A stretch of DNA of 64,000 nt from Tribonema minus. Lineage: Eukaryota; Sar; Xanthophyceae; Tribonematales; Tribonemataceae. The notes below the pieces were generated by a model. It searched no databases. It saw only the letters and a list, made by a program, of their open reading frames with translations, and was not told where the DNA came from. Each line of letters starts with the position of its first letter. The stretch's first letter is position 1. The position numbers were made by a program, and so were the translations under genes. The stretch spans positions 736,607 to 800,606 of the forward strand of contig JAFCMP010000512.1 in the NCBI GenBank assembly GCA_017506865.1, written 5' to 3'. Of this stretch, positions 34,601 to 44,625 are shown in pieces.

Positions 34601-37600
34601 CTGAACGCTGTCACTGGAGCTGAGCGCTGTCACTTCAGCCGAGCGCTGTCAAGCGTAGCGCTGCCCATGGTCACGCTCTCACCATGTTAAAGCTGAGCGC
34701 TGCTGCTACACAGCTGAGCTGAGCACTGCCCATGCCTGGCACCTTAGCTGAGCATTGTCACCTCAGCTGAGCTTACATAGCGCTGCCCCCCGCCACATCA
34801 CCCGGCACTGCGTGTCGCTTTACGGAATGAATGATTGCGGCATCCTATGGATCACTCTTGGCGCTTGAGCCCGACAGACGTACACGCCTACCTGCTATGC
34901 TGCCATTACAGGCCGGTTAAAAAGTCAAATGCGGAATTCATCTGCACTGTCACTGCTGCATGGCATACTCTGTCGTACACTCAAGCTCGAAATTCGTGGC
35001 TGGCAGGCATTGCGAGCCGCACTTCATGTGGAAAGCTCAGACAACTTCCAGCAGCGCCCTTGGCTTTATTTGACGTGCAGGTTGCCGTTTCATTCTGCCT
35101 GAATCAGCTTGCAGCTCTGCAGCAGCGCCAGGCGAGCACGCCCTTGCTTTAACCCTAACCCTAACTTAAACCCCTTTAACCCTAACCCTACCTGTAACCC
35201 TGTGCTCCAGCGCCCGTACTCCTTTTTTTTTTCTTGCATGCCTGCGAACTCATCGATACTGGTAGTACACAAACCTACGCTAACGGCACCTGCTTGCTTA
35301 CCAGTGGTGCACCACTCTTGTCTATCGCCCATCCGCTCGCTGCAACAGTCACGTCTACTTGACCACCATGTGTGTATGTATGCATGTACTTTATTTACTT
35401 CCGCTTGAGGACGGAAAACCCCATGAAAAACAAAATATGCCACTCGTGCTGTGTCAGACGTGTTACACATGCGCCACACACACTATCAAACAGTCACTGA
35501 CCGCCAAGCCAACTACAGAAGGGCTTCCAGGATGACTTCGTCCGCCTCAGAACCCCCCACACCTACCCCTACGGGTTGTATGTACTGTGACACAGTGGAG
35601 CGTCACTCACGTATCGCTATCGCGCCTGTTTGCTCGTTGTGCTTTCCCTTGCAGCTGATTGCGGCGGTGGCGCACTGCCACAGCAACCGCATACTGCACC
35701 GGGACCTGAAGCCTGACAACGTGGTGAGTTTTTACGTACAGGTACACGCTGTCGGCTAAGATTCTGACTGCTTTTTCAGCAAGGCATGAAATGAAGTACT
35801 GACAATGGCTAGGTACAATTACAACCTCCTGGGCCGGGCTACTAGCTGGAGCTAGCCTACCGAACATGTGAGAGTTTTCCGTACTGGACACCCATGCCTC
35901 AAACGCTAAAAAGCTTGCACACTGAAGTCTTTTGGCTCCTGTGGATATGGTGGCACTGTTTGACTCGTGGCCAATTGCTGCAGCAGCGGCGACCACAATA
36001 ACTGGTGGAAGGCACTTGCAGCTGACCACACCTTGTCGCCTAGAGCTCTACGATCTTGTGATTCAATTCCATGAACACAATCACTGCGCTTTGAAGTTCT
36101 GGACCCGGAGGTGATCTGGCATAGGCCCGGAACGCTGCGTGTCGTGCCGCCCCTCATGAGTTTTCGGCTCATCACGGACTTGTGTGAGAATGACTTGAAG
36201 TTCATGGCTGCGCGCTCGCTCGAACTTCCGCCGGTGCCGCTGCAGCTGGTGGACCAGCACGGGAGGCTCAAGGTGGCGGACTTTGGCCTCGCGCGCGTCT
36301 TCACGACCGCGCACAGGAGGTACACCAATGGCGTGGTGACGCTATGGTACAGGCCCCCCGAGCTGTTGCTGGGCGCGGAGCACTACTTCTCTGCCGTTGA
36401 CGTGTGGTGAGTCTGTGCATGCTTGTGGTTCAGTGAGTGCACAACCATCGCTGCCACGACTGCAGGAGTGTTTGTGGGAGAGCTTTTTGCTCTACTTTGT
36501 GCTTGTTGCCGCTGCTGAGAGTTATCATGACCATGTGGTTCAGACTCCCGCGGCCGCTGCTGCTGCTGCTGGGGAGGAGTACTACTACTCTGCCGTCGAC
36601 GTGTGGTGAGTCTATGCTTGTGCTGTAGTAAAAACGTAATCTATCCATGATTACGAACATGACGAAACCTGGTACAGGCCCCCCGAGCTGCTGCTGGGCG
36701 CGAAGCATTACTATTCTGCCGTCGACGTGTGGTGAGTCTGTGCTTCAGTAAACACGTATTTATCGCTGGCACGACTGCAGGTACGTTGCAGGAACCTGCA
36801 GGAAAGCCTGCTGCACCGGCTTCCCGCTGGTTGGCGCTGCTAGCAATGGCCTCAAAATGAAAGTTGGATCAGACCACCGGAGCTGCTGCTGGGGGCCGAT
36901 ACAAACTGACCCTGCTATGTATGTGCTCGAAGGAGAGCACACGTGCACCTAGACCTGCCGCTACATATTGGGGTACCGAGCATTGCCACTCCCAGCAGAT
37001 GCTGTCGATGCACGCTGACTTGAGCAGCGAGTTGTTTACGTGCTCACTTGCACTGATGAGTGCGTGCTGAGGCTCCTTGCATGGTGGAAAAAGTGCATGC
37101 AGGCACTGGGGGCTGAGCACTACTACTTTGCCATCGATGTGTGGTGGGTTGGTGTGCGTGCTTCTGCTTCAGCGAGTACATGGATCTCGCCGCTGAGGCT
37201 GCGGCAGTGCGCATGTCTGAAACTCTTGCAGGTGCGTGTGGTGTGGCGCAGCTGGTGACGCTGATGGCGCTGACTAACACATACCTACGTGTGTACCTCA
37301 CATTATGCACATGTGAATGTTGTACTATCGGCGCAGGCGCATTGCGTGCATCGTGTCCGAGCTGCTCACACTACCCCTGCCTCGCATGTTTGCAAACAAT
37401 TCAGGAGCACGGGTGACGCTGATGGCGCTTACTCATACATACATACCCACCTCACGCTTGTACATGTGAATCTGCTATTCGTGCAGGAGCATCGCGTGCA
37501 TCATGTCGGGGCTGCTCGTACCTTTCCTGCCTCCTCAACCATGCGCATGTTTGCAATTAAGGAAACGAATCAAAACATCGTCGAGCTAATGTTAGGAGCA

Positions 37601-40003
37601 CGTGTGACGCTGATGGCCTCCACTTGTACATACATACACGCCTCACGCTTGCACACACGTGCGAATGTTTGCCATTCGTGCAGGAGCATCGCGTGTATCA
37701 TGTCGGAGCTGGTGACGCTCAACACGCTCTTCCGCTGCCAAACGGAGATAGAGATGCTGTTCAGAATCTTCTTTTTCATGGGCACGCCCACTGAAGCCAT
37801 GTAAGCGCGCGGCATGCAAGCGTCTTTGTAACTGCCTCCGTGTAACCGTTCTGTAACCGCTGCAACTGTTCTGAAACCGCCTTGTGCAGTTGCTCTCGCT
37901 CTGCCAGCACGCCTTTGACGAACCAATTCCCCTACAGATGATGGTGTGAGGTCAGGCTGGAACCGATCTTCAAACGCGTGTGCGTGCACGAGCTCGGCGC
38001 AAAGGTAGTGCTGTGGAGCTGAGCGCTGATGCACGCGACATCGTTGGTCAGGGGTTGGGGTTAGGGTTAGGGTTAGGGTCAGCAACGTGTTTCCTTTTTT
38101 TGATCTGTTGCAAGGGGTTAGGGTTTGCTGAGGCACTGAGCGTCATCATCATGAGCGCAGGGTTGGGTATCTTGCACAGGTCGCAATTGCGCATGCATTG
38201 GGTTCTTCAGCAATTGGCGGAGGCTCCAAACATATTGATGCTGCTGCGTGCAAATATCCGTTCTTGAAACCTCTGTGAATTTAGCCAGCACTTGACACTG
38301 ACTTGCATGCTATGATCACCCATTGGAGTTGGGATCCATGCACATGGTGCAAGCTCAAACACACATACTGACATGCCGATATGCCGATATGGTGATCATC
38401 AAGTGCGCTCACCACTCACGTTTCAGCCTCCTTAATGAAGAACAAATTTGATCTGTCGCTTCCATGCCACATTACAAAAGGCTGTGTCGGAATGCAAGAG
38501 CTTGTGGGTGCTGAAGACGTGTGTGCAATGTGGTTGTCTTTATGCTGCACACGTGGGAAACAGAAAGTACATTCACACTGCCCAAGCTATGCTACGACAG
38601 CGGTGACTTGTGCCAACACTCAACGCCGCTGGCAGCTGCCATCGGCAGTGACTTCTTCAAGTTTGATGTTGAGTCTGAACCCGACCTGTAACTCAATCAT
38701 GTTCTGCTCTGCTGTGCCATTGGTCTCCTGCGGAACAGGTGGCCCGGGGTGAGACAGCTGCCCAACTTCAACCGGCTCTTCCCGCACTGGGAGCAGCAAC
38801 AGCCTGTGCACAAGCTTGTGCCTGGCCTGGATGCCCAGGTATGCATGTATCAGTCACAACGAGCTCGCAGATTGTGGCACGTGCGTTTAAGCTTACAAGT
38901 CTCCATCGAAAGCACTCAGTGTGCACAAGTCGACTAGTCGTACTTCACTTTCACTGTCAATTGCACCCGCTGCTGCGATGCCGTGAGGCCAAGACGGCAG
39001 GCCACCTTTTTCCTCTGAATACTTTTGACCTCGCATTCATGCTTCGAGTATGCACCATGCTGAGCACGCTCAGTTCGTGTGTGCAGAGACGTCGGGTCAC
39101 TAAAGGAAGGACATATGTCAATTGTCCACGAATGAAATCGAGGGCAATGCAGGCCGCCGCAGCACACAGGAGCGACATTTGTCATCAGCAGCATTCCTCG
39201 GCCACGATGGTGTGGCGGTGATTCCCACCATCTGGACGGCAGCGACTGCGCTACATAGCAGCAGGGTGTTTCCTGCTGTCAATGGAATCGCTTGCTGACC
39301 ATTCAAGTTGAAGTACCTCGTGTTTGACTTCTGGCGCTCATTGCAAAGCGGGTAATTTTGTGCTTTATGGCAATGCGTGCACGTTCAAGGCAGGAACATT
39401 GGTCACATGAAAGTCTACAAATTTGAAGCAGCACTTAAGCTTTGATTCCTGAGGATGCACGGACAGATATCAGCACCTCCTACTGTACCGCGCTTTGGCA
39501 CAAGCAACATGCAGAAACCCGGTCGTGAACACGTCTACGTATACAGGCCACTCTGCATCAGTGCTCAGGCCCTTGTGTGCGCAAGTATGTATCCTGGTCT
39601 GGTAGGCGTGCGCGCAGTCGCACATGCGTGCAGCGCACCACTGCCTCAACTTTGAGCACTGCTGCCTTCACACGCTGAGCGCCGCTGCCCGCCTGCACAA
39701 CCTCAGCATGCTCCTTTGATGAGCATCAAGTCCTCGCTTCAAACGCTGCCTACTCATTGCTGAGCACTAAGTTGCACCCGTCACGCCCTGCAACGCTGAT
39801 GATGATTAGTGTCGAGTCTTCTCTTCAAACGCTGCCTACTCATTGCTGAGCACTGCATTGCGCCCCCCGCGCCGCAGGGCGTGAACCTCTTCAGCCGCAT
39901 GCTGCAGTGCTCCCCGACCCGCCGCATCCTCTGCAGCCAGGCCCTCACGCACCCCTACTTTGACCAGATCAATGAGGACATGAGGAGTTTGGGGGATATT
40001 TGA
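31642..40003 (+). CDS. Cyclin-dependent kinase (CDK1/2-like), nine exons
   Basis: Exons 31642-31692, 31818-32006, 32405-32437, 33593-33667, 35655-35723, 36246-36406, 37684-37800, 38739-38838 and 39878-40003 give 306 residues, and every junction is in phase. Motifs: [11 protein letters not shown] glycine loop with the regulatory Tyr, VALKK, a PSTAIRE-type helix altered to [53 protein letters not shown]-loop [18 protein letters not shown] with the activating Thr, [24 protein letters not shown] and HPYFDQI near the end. The length is typical for CDKs. The enzyme should need a cyclin partner; whether it acts in the cell cycle or transcription cannot be decided from sequence. SALRE in place of STAIRE is unusual. 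Several introns carry repeated, degenerate copies of neighbouring exon edges. Confidence 0.9.
33334..33613 (+). repeat. Tandem ~125-bp duplication over the CDK exon 4 acceptor
   Basis: The segment 33334-33460 is repeated at 33487-33613. Both run from a TAGGGTTT(C/T)TGCCCC motif through CCGCAGCATCTG to GGGGCAGGACCTGCG-type sequence. The second contains the true acceptor and the start of exon 4 (DLRKFL). The first keeps AG then DLRK codons but breaks off after about 25 bases. Confidence 0.85.
33668..33880 (+). repeat. Echo of the CDK exon 4 donor edge
   Basis: The end of exon 4 (ACGGTCATTCATGTTCCAG then GTGAGC) recurs at about 33855-33880 as CGGTCGTTCGTGTTCCAG then GTGCGC, coding VRSFVFQ. In between, GTGAGCA(G/A)... 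GCGCATTGCTCAGC segments of about 90 bp are repeated twice. Confidence 0.8.
34500..34790 (+). repeat. GCTGAGCGCTGTCAC minisatellite
   Basis: About ten irregular units of (A/T)GAGCTGAGCGCTGTCACT with 18-35 base spacing, in CDK intron 4. Confidence 0.8.
35149..35192 (-). repeat. Interstitial telomere-like arrays
   Basis: Two short TTAACCCTAACCCTA arrays separated by TTAAACCCC, in CDK intron 4. Confidence 0.85.
35385..35432 (-). repeat. Inverted member of the dispersed short repeat
   Basis: On the minus strand it reads TTTTTCATGGGGTTTTC, CCTCAAGCGGAAGTAAATAA, AGTACATG. It matches the copies at 33334 and 33487 in order and spacing. Confidence 0.75.
36350..37150 (+). repeat. Echo array of the CDK exon 6 donor edge
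   Basis: The end of exon 6 (coding [20 protein letters not shown]) is followed by degenerate copies ending near 36606, 36732, 36900 and 37143. The 36670-36732 copy encodes [19 protein letters not shown] and ends in the same GTGAGTCTGTGC donor context as the real exon. The 36606 copy ends [10 protein letters not shown] with GTGAGTCTATGC. The later ones are decayed. Confidence 0.88.
37220..37720 (+). repeat. Echo array of the CDK exon 7 acceptor edge
   Basis: Upstream of the true exon 7 acceptor at 37684, copies with their own AG lie near 37232, 37339 and 37487. The 37487 copy repeats GTGCAGGAGCATCGCGTG exactly and encodes [10 protein letters not shown]. The ACACATACCTAC-type segments between copies are also repeated, giving a ~150-200 bp period. 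Confidence 0.88.
38051..38079 (+). repeat. Interstitial telomere-like array
   Basis: About four units of TTAGGG (first one TTGGGG), plus strand, in CDK intron 7. Confidence 0.9.
39595..39877 (+). repeat. Tandem segment before the last CDK exon
   Basis: CGCTTCAAACGCTGCCTACT or its close variant, followed by CATTGCTGAGCACT, occurs twice, near 39733-39768 and 39823-39855. The second copy leads into the true acceptor of exon 9. GCTGAGCACTG lies about 30 bases before the AG and could include the branch point. Confidence 0.7.
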
Positions 40004-41359
40004 CCCCCCCCCCTCGCCTCCCCCCCCCCCCCCGTATCCCTGCCACGCGCACCCCCCCCCCCCGCCCCCCGATTCATCGTTCGTTTTTTTTTTCAGAAGA
40101 TGCGACTTGCCGTGCGTACATGCGTACCCGTGTCGCTGGCCACCTCTTCCTGGAGACATCGGTGGCGCAGGTGCCGCCAGAGCTGCGCTCGCGAGCGGTC
40201 GCGCGTGCACAGACAGGGATGAAAGTTGAAGTTAGCTGGCTGAAAGTTGAGGTTAGCTCGGCTGCCGAGCCGCTTGCTGCCCTAAGCCCTTCCAACACTG
40301 TGCGCAGCGTGTGCTGTTGGCAACGCAGCTGCTAGGTGGGGGGGGGGCAAGGGGGGGGGAGGGGGATGGCAGCAGCCCACCGGAGACAGCTCAATCAGCC
40401 AAGACAAGTCGCAGCTGCTGTGAGCTAGTGAGACTCGACTCGGCGCAGCAGCCGCCTCTGCGTGCCTTAGACAGCAGATTTGCAAGTGTGTTGATACTTC
40501 CTTGCCAGACTAGGTCGGGACTGCGCAGCAGGGAGCACGTGTTGCTTGGGGCGGCGCTGGCTACTCAGCTGCTTGGCCCGTAGGAGGAGGGGGGTACTTA
40601 CTCACCCCCCCCATTTGTGTGTCAGTTGTGGCAGAATGTAGCTTTTGGAAGGGCATGCATCAGGGTGCTCAATGGTTTGTGTGTGGTGGCTAGCAGACAG
40701 ACAGCTGTTACATGTGCACGTGGTTTCTGCAGGTGCTTGGTCCTTTCGTGCTCATCAACTGTGCTCTGCAACTCCTGCTTGTATCGATTGGTGTGTGCTA
40801 CATTAATGCTGCCTGAGCATTCAAGTAGCTGTGCACTGTTGGTGATGACGAAATTGAACCAGCGTCGTACCGATATGTGCTTGATAAGGTTCACCGGGCC
40901 AGAATGAGGAGTGCAGTAGGCAAATGGGCGAGCCGCGCTCAGAGCGTGTTGCGGTCGTGCACGCAAAGTGTGGTACAGATACATGTTTAAAACATGGGTG
41001 TATTTGGAACTTTCTGTTCAGCACTATTATGAATACACTCTCAAAACAATTCATGGAACATTTTACACACAGGGCGAGATGCCTGTGCAAGCAGCGGACA
41101 GAGCATATTTTGCACAGTACATGCAACCTCTCCAACAGTGGTGTGATGTATACTCCGCCATGTCACTGTGCTAAGATATTCGTAATGGCATTCGTCAGAT
41201 TGAGTTGAAGGGATGATATTACACACACATGGAGGCTCACTGTGGTGGGCCCAGCGTCCAACGCAAGTTGGCAACGCTTGCTTCAGGCACGTTTGCGAAT
41301 GCGCTGTGAGCACACGCGTGGCACAATCATAAGAGCCGCAGTTCTTACAATTGTGCACA

Positions 41360-41408
41360 GGGATGCCGCCCCTCAAGCGGAAGTGAACAGAGTACGACAC
41401 GCTGCAAT
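41360..41408 (+). repeat. Member of a dispersed short repeat
   Basis: GCCCCTCAAGCGGAAGTGAA then GAGTACGACACGCTGCA matches the repeat at 33352-33400 and 33500-33545, and its inverted copy at about 35385-35432 (CTTCCGCTTGAGG). The conserved core is CCTCAAGCGGAAGT(G/A)AA followed by AGTAC. Confidence 0.75.
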
Positions 41409-42079
41409 TAGGAAAGGTGCAGGGTGTTAGTGCCACAGTGCCTCAGATACCATGGACACTCCTCAGCATATGCTGTCATCACCGCCAAACCAGCCCAGAT
41501 TGTTGAGTGCACAACTTGTGCAGCTGATCATCAGGGTCAGACATGCCATCGTCAATATGGTGCGCCAAGCCAAAGGCCACCGCGTCCAGTGGCCTTATTA
41601 CTGTGCTGTTGTGAGTGCATACACTCTCCGATGCGTCTACTTCAGTTGCCATGTCAGGCATCGGACGTATGGTCATGATACGTGTAGCTCTGCCTTCAAC
41701 CACTGGCTCGGTGCGGGCTGTCAGCCCATCTGCTACTACTGTACAGCCTCAGCTCAACAAAATCATGTGGTCTGCACTAGGACATCCAGTCGTTGGTGTT
41801 GAATGTATGCTCACTCAGCTTGCTGACTTGGCCACATTGATGCGCTGTATCCTTCAGACACTGAAATCTGAGTAGCGCTACCAGGGTAAGAAACACGAAC
41901 TCGGGCGAGTGAAAGCACCCGTGTGCCAAAATGTGATGCCTGTCGTGCCTCGTCCCGGCCTAGGCAGCGCGATGCTAGCTGCTGTCTCTGCATGTTGCCG
42001 TCCGAGTAACTGAGAGGTTAGAAGTTCAACCGGGTGACTTCACCTATTGAAGTTCCTCACAGAGGGTAACCAGTACTGT

Positions 42080-42120
42080 AGTCGCTAAAGTATAATATGT
42101 AATATTATACTTCAGTCGCT
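42080..42120. repeat. Small palindrome flanked by 7-bp direct repeats
   Basis: AAGTATAATAT, GTA and ATATTATACTT form a near-perfect foldback. It is flanked on both sides by AGTCGCT (42080-42086 and 42114-42120). It looks like a minute insertion with a target-site duplication. Confidence 0.7.
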
Positions 42121-42167
42121 GCTGTTGCTGCTGCTGCTGGAGTTTATGCGTTTTTACAGCTCCTGCG

Positions 42168-43643
42168 ATGCAGAGCACGACTGCGGAGGAGTGCTGGCGG
42201 CGAGTAGCAGGCTGCGCAGTCAGCGCGAGAGAGTTTTCGATCATGACATTCGCTGCCGAGAGGCAGAAGCGGAAGAGAAGTTCCGTCTTAACGATTTCCT
42301 GCAGAGGCGTGCCTCCGCAATGCGACATTAATTGCCTTGAGAGGCTTCCCGCCCTCCATGCGAAGGCCAACGGGGGCTTCGCGGATGCGGCTGGCTCGGA
42401 CATGCACATCGCCGTCGACGAGGACCCCGTTGTCTTCGAGTGCGTACTCGGTTATGCCAGGGCAGGGCAACTGCCTACAAATCCCGGGTGCAGAATGGGC
42501 AAACTCGCCACAGCGTTGCGGTTCTGGAAGGGGCAGGGGATGAACGACGTGCGCTGCGTCGGCCGGAACGGTCACAGATTGAGTACGACACACGCATTTT
42601 CCTGGAGAGGCTCAGCAACTCGGAAAAGGCCGGCATCCCTGCTTGGCGCGTTGTTCTGCCTTGCGAAGAGTGAGTGCTAACTGTCATGGGACTCACTTGC
42701 TTGGCAGGCTGTCCTGCCTGCGCGCCGAACGCATTGATGACCGTATGCTTCCTGCATGCTCTTCATACGTAAACGACACCATCGCGCGCTGCTGTTCCAC
42801 AGGTACTTGGAAGGGGATCGCTGGTCGTGCGAAGTGGACGCCTTGAAGTACTTTGCAGCATTCCCGGACGTGCTGCGCGAATTATTTAATAGATATTGTC
42901 CTGGAAAAGTTATTTTAACAGATGGTAGAACAGGGGAAAGTTTTGATAACCCTATTTTAGTAGGAAAAAGTTATATTTTAAAACTTATTCATTTAGTAGA
43001 TGATAAAATTCATGCACGTGCAACAGGCCCGTATTCTTTAGTAACACAACAACCCGTTGGGGGCAAATCACAACAAGGTGGACAACGTTTTGGTGAAATG
43101 GAGGTCTGGGCGTTGGAAGCTTTTGGAGCTGCTTATACACTACAAGAACTTTTAACGGTAAAGTCTGATGACATGGAAGGTCGAAATGAAGTTTTAAATG
43201 CGATTGTCAAAGGTCAACCTATTCCTAAACCTGAATCTGGTAGCGGGTTAGATAAAATCGATAAAAGCCTTACAAATCTTTTACCAAATAAAAAAACTCG
43301 TATAAATATTGTTGAAATTACAAATGTTTATCACCACGCTGATCTATTAGCAGATATTTTAGTAGTACAGTTAGAAGATCGGATTCCTTTTAGACGAGCA
43401 ATGAAAGGTATTATTGAAAGAGTGCAAGAAGAAAAAATAAAAGGTATTAAAATTCAAATTGCAGGACGTGTTAATGGTGCTGAAATCGCTCGAACAGAAT
43501 GGCTACGCGAAGGTCGTGTGCCTTTACAAACTTTACGTGCAGATATTGATTACTCTTATAAAACTGCCCAAACAATTTATGGGATACTTGGTATAAAAGT
43601 TCATGCCAACTTCATGCCGACACGCAGAAGCTGCGGCCACTGA
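42168..43643 (+). pseudogene. BTB/T1-like gene interrupted by plastid DNA (chimeric frame)
   Basis: The first part (from ATG 42168) encodes a likely BTB/potassium-channel tetramerisation domain: VLTISCRG, ERLPALHAKANGGFADAAG, then the hallmark VDEDPVVFECVLGYARAGQL. Further on, the protein-like frame shifts by one: the segment ending IFLERLSNSEKAGIPAW and VVLPCE is in another frame than the start. This implies a frameshift or an unseen intron. A GTGAGT donor after 42669 and an acceptor before 42803 join in phase to [20 protein letters not shown]. That second exon runs into plastid sequence at about 42881, stays open through it, and stops at 43641-43643. Whether any product is made is unknown. 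Confidence 0.5.
42881..43601 (+). other. Nuclear plastid DNA insertion (rpoB 3' part joined to rps3)
   Basis: An AT-rich block with A/T-ending codons stands out sharply from its GC-rich surroundings. Its first ~350 bases encode the C-terminal part of plastid RNA polymerase beta ([57 protein letters not shown]). From about 43240 it encodes the C-terminal half of plastid ribosomal protein S3 ([46 protein letters not shown]). The rpoB end and the rps3 start are missing and the two are joined in frame near 43231-43250. No target-site duplication is evident. Both fragments lack the ends needed for function, so this is a transferred fragment, not a working plastid gene. Confidence 0.9.
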
Positions 43644-44184
43644 CTGCCGCTGTCAGTTGCCATGAGGATGTGGTGGAGGCGATCACACAAGGCGGACACG
43701 TGGGAGGGGATGCCAACGATGTATACGTCCGCAGCGGCACTGCATGGGATGCCGATGCCAGTCATCAGTGGTGCGGTGTCTCAGTCACCTCATGCCCCAT
43801 GTTTTCTAAGCAGCGATTCGCTCCGTCTGCGACTGGGCTCAACAAGGCCTGTAGCATGCGCACGGTCGCCGCGACCATCCGCTACGTGCGATGCACACGC
43901 GCAATTAAATGAGAGATCAGTTCTTGTGTTCCGATGTCCGTTTCTGCTTTCTCCGCATTGTCAGCCGCTGCTTGCGCCGCCGTCTTTCTGCTTGCCGCAC
44001 ATAGCGCAGCTGTACGCGATGTCCTCCTGCTACTTATCAAACATTGTACGCAGCTGCACACAATGTCCTGTTAATGCTTGACTTTGAAGTTCCGCACCGC
44101 GACCGTCTTCCAGCCTGAGGGGGGTGATGTTGCGACCAAGGCCCCAAGATTCAGTTGGTGGTTGCTTTCATTCCTTGTAATTTT
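43644..44184. other. Downstream of the chimeric frame
   Basis: A short frame at 43670-43912 (GDANDVYVRSGTAWDAD) may be the remaining 3' part of the interrupted host gene, but I see no family match. Confidence 0.3.
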
Positions 44185-44553
44185 TAATGGTTTTCGCATT
44201 TGAGATCTGAAAGGGCGCGAAAAATTGCGGATGTGTGCATGTCAAGCTTGCTGTCAGAGTTGAAATGCATATTGTGGCAACTTGAAAGTGTCTGAATGCG
44301 CTTTGTGAATGGCTTCAACACGACATCGCCACGTGGCACCCCTCACCCCATTGTCCTCGTCCATCTGCCCGCCCCCTTTGGACGTTTGCCATGTGTGTCA
44401 TGACACACGAAGAGTACGCCATGTAGAGAGCTGCCAAGTGAGCTGAGCGTATGCGCATCAGATCAGTGCTATGCCTATAAAAGGTAAAGGGTTTGCTGCT
44501 CCGGGCAACGACATCGTGCTAGTACTCCGTAGCCACGGCCTCCGGCAGATGGC
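44185..44553 (-). mobile_element. 5'-truncated, decayed copy of the 51-56 kb retrotransposon
   Basis: Aligns with 50976-51320 of the full-length element in the same orientation. Shared words are GGGCGCGAAAAA, GAAAGTGTC, GCCATGTGTGTCATGACAC, GAGTACGCCATGT, CTCCGGGCA, and CTCCGTAGCCACGGCCTCC for CTCCGTCGCCACAGCCTCC. It covers the 3' UTR and the last ~80 codons only, then stops, as expected for incomplete reverse transcription. Confidence 0.8.
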
Positions 44554-44559
44554 ACCATT

Positions 44560-44625
44560 GATTGGTTCTCGCTTATTGCTCGAAAAAGCCCACATGATTG
44601 ATGTCAAGCTTGCTGTCATCTAAAA
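44560..44625 (-). mobile_element. Second, tail-only retrotransposon relic
   Basis: TTCTCGCTTATTGCTCGAAA then AAGCCCACATGATTG resembles the element's 3' end (TTCTCGCTCAGGGCGCGAAA then AAGCCCAGATGATTG). It shares CATGTCAAGCTTGCTGTCA-type sequence with the neighbouring relic. It is adjacent to the larger relic in the same orientation. Confidence 0.6.

Larger units (their letters stand above)
40004..42167. other. CDK 3' flank and intergenic DNA
   Basis: Starts with C-rich CDK 3' sequence. It includes a copy of a dispersed short repeat at 41360 and the small palindrome at 42080. No gene could be supported. Confidence 0.5.

Noticed and set aside
42881..43601. Plastid contig misjoin as an explanation for the rpoB/rps3 block
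   Set aside because: Not excluded, but both borders are abrupt within otherwise continuous host sequence and the frame is open across them; kept as an insertion with a request for read support.
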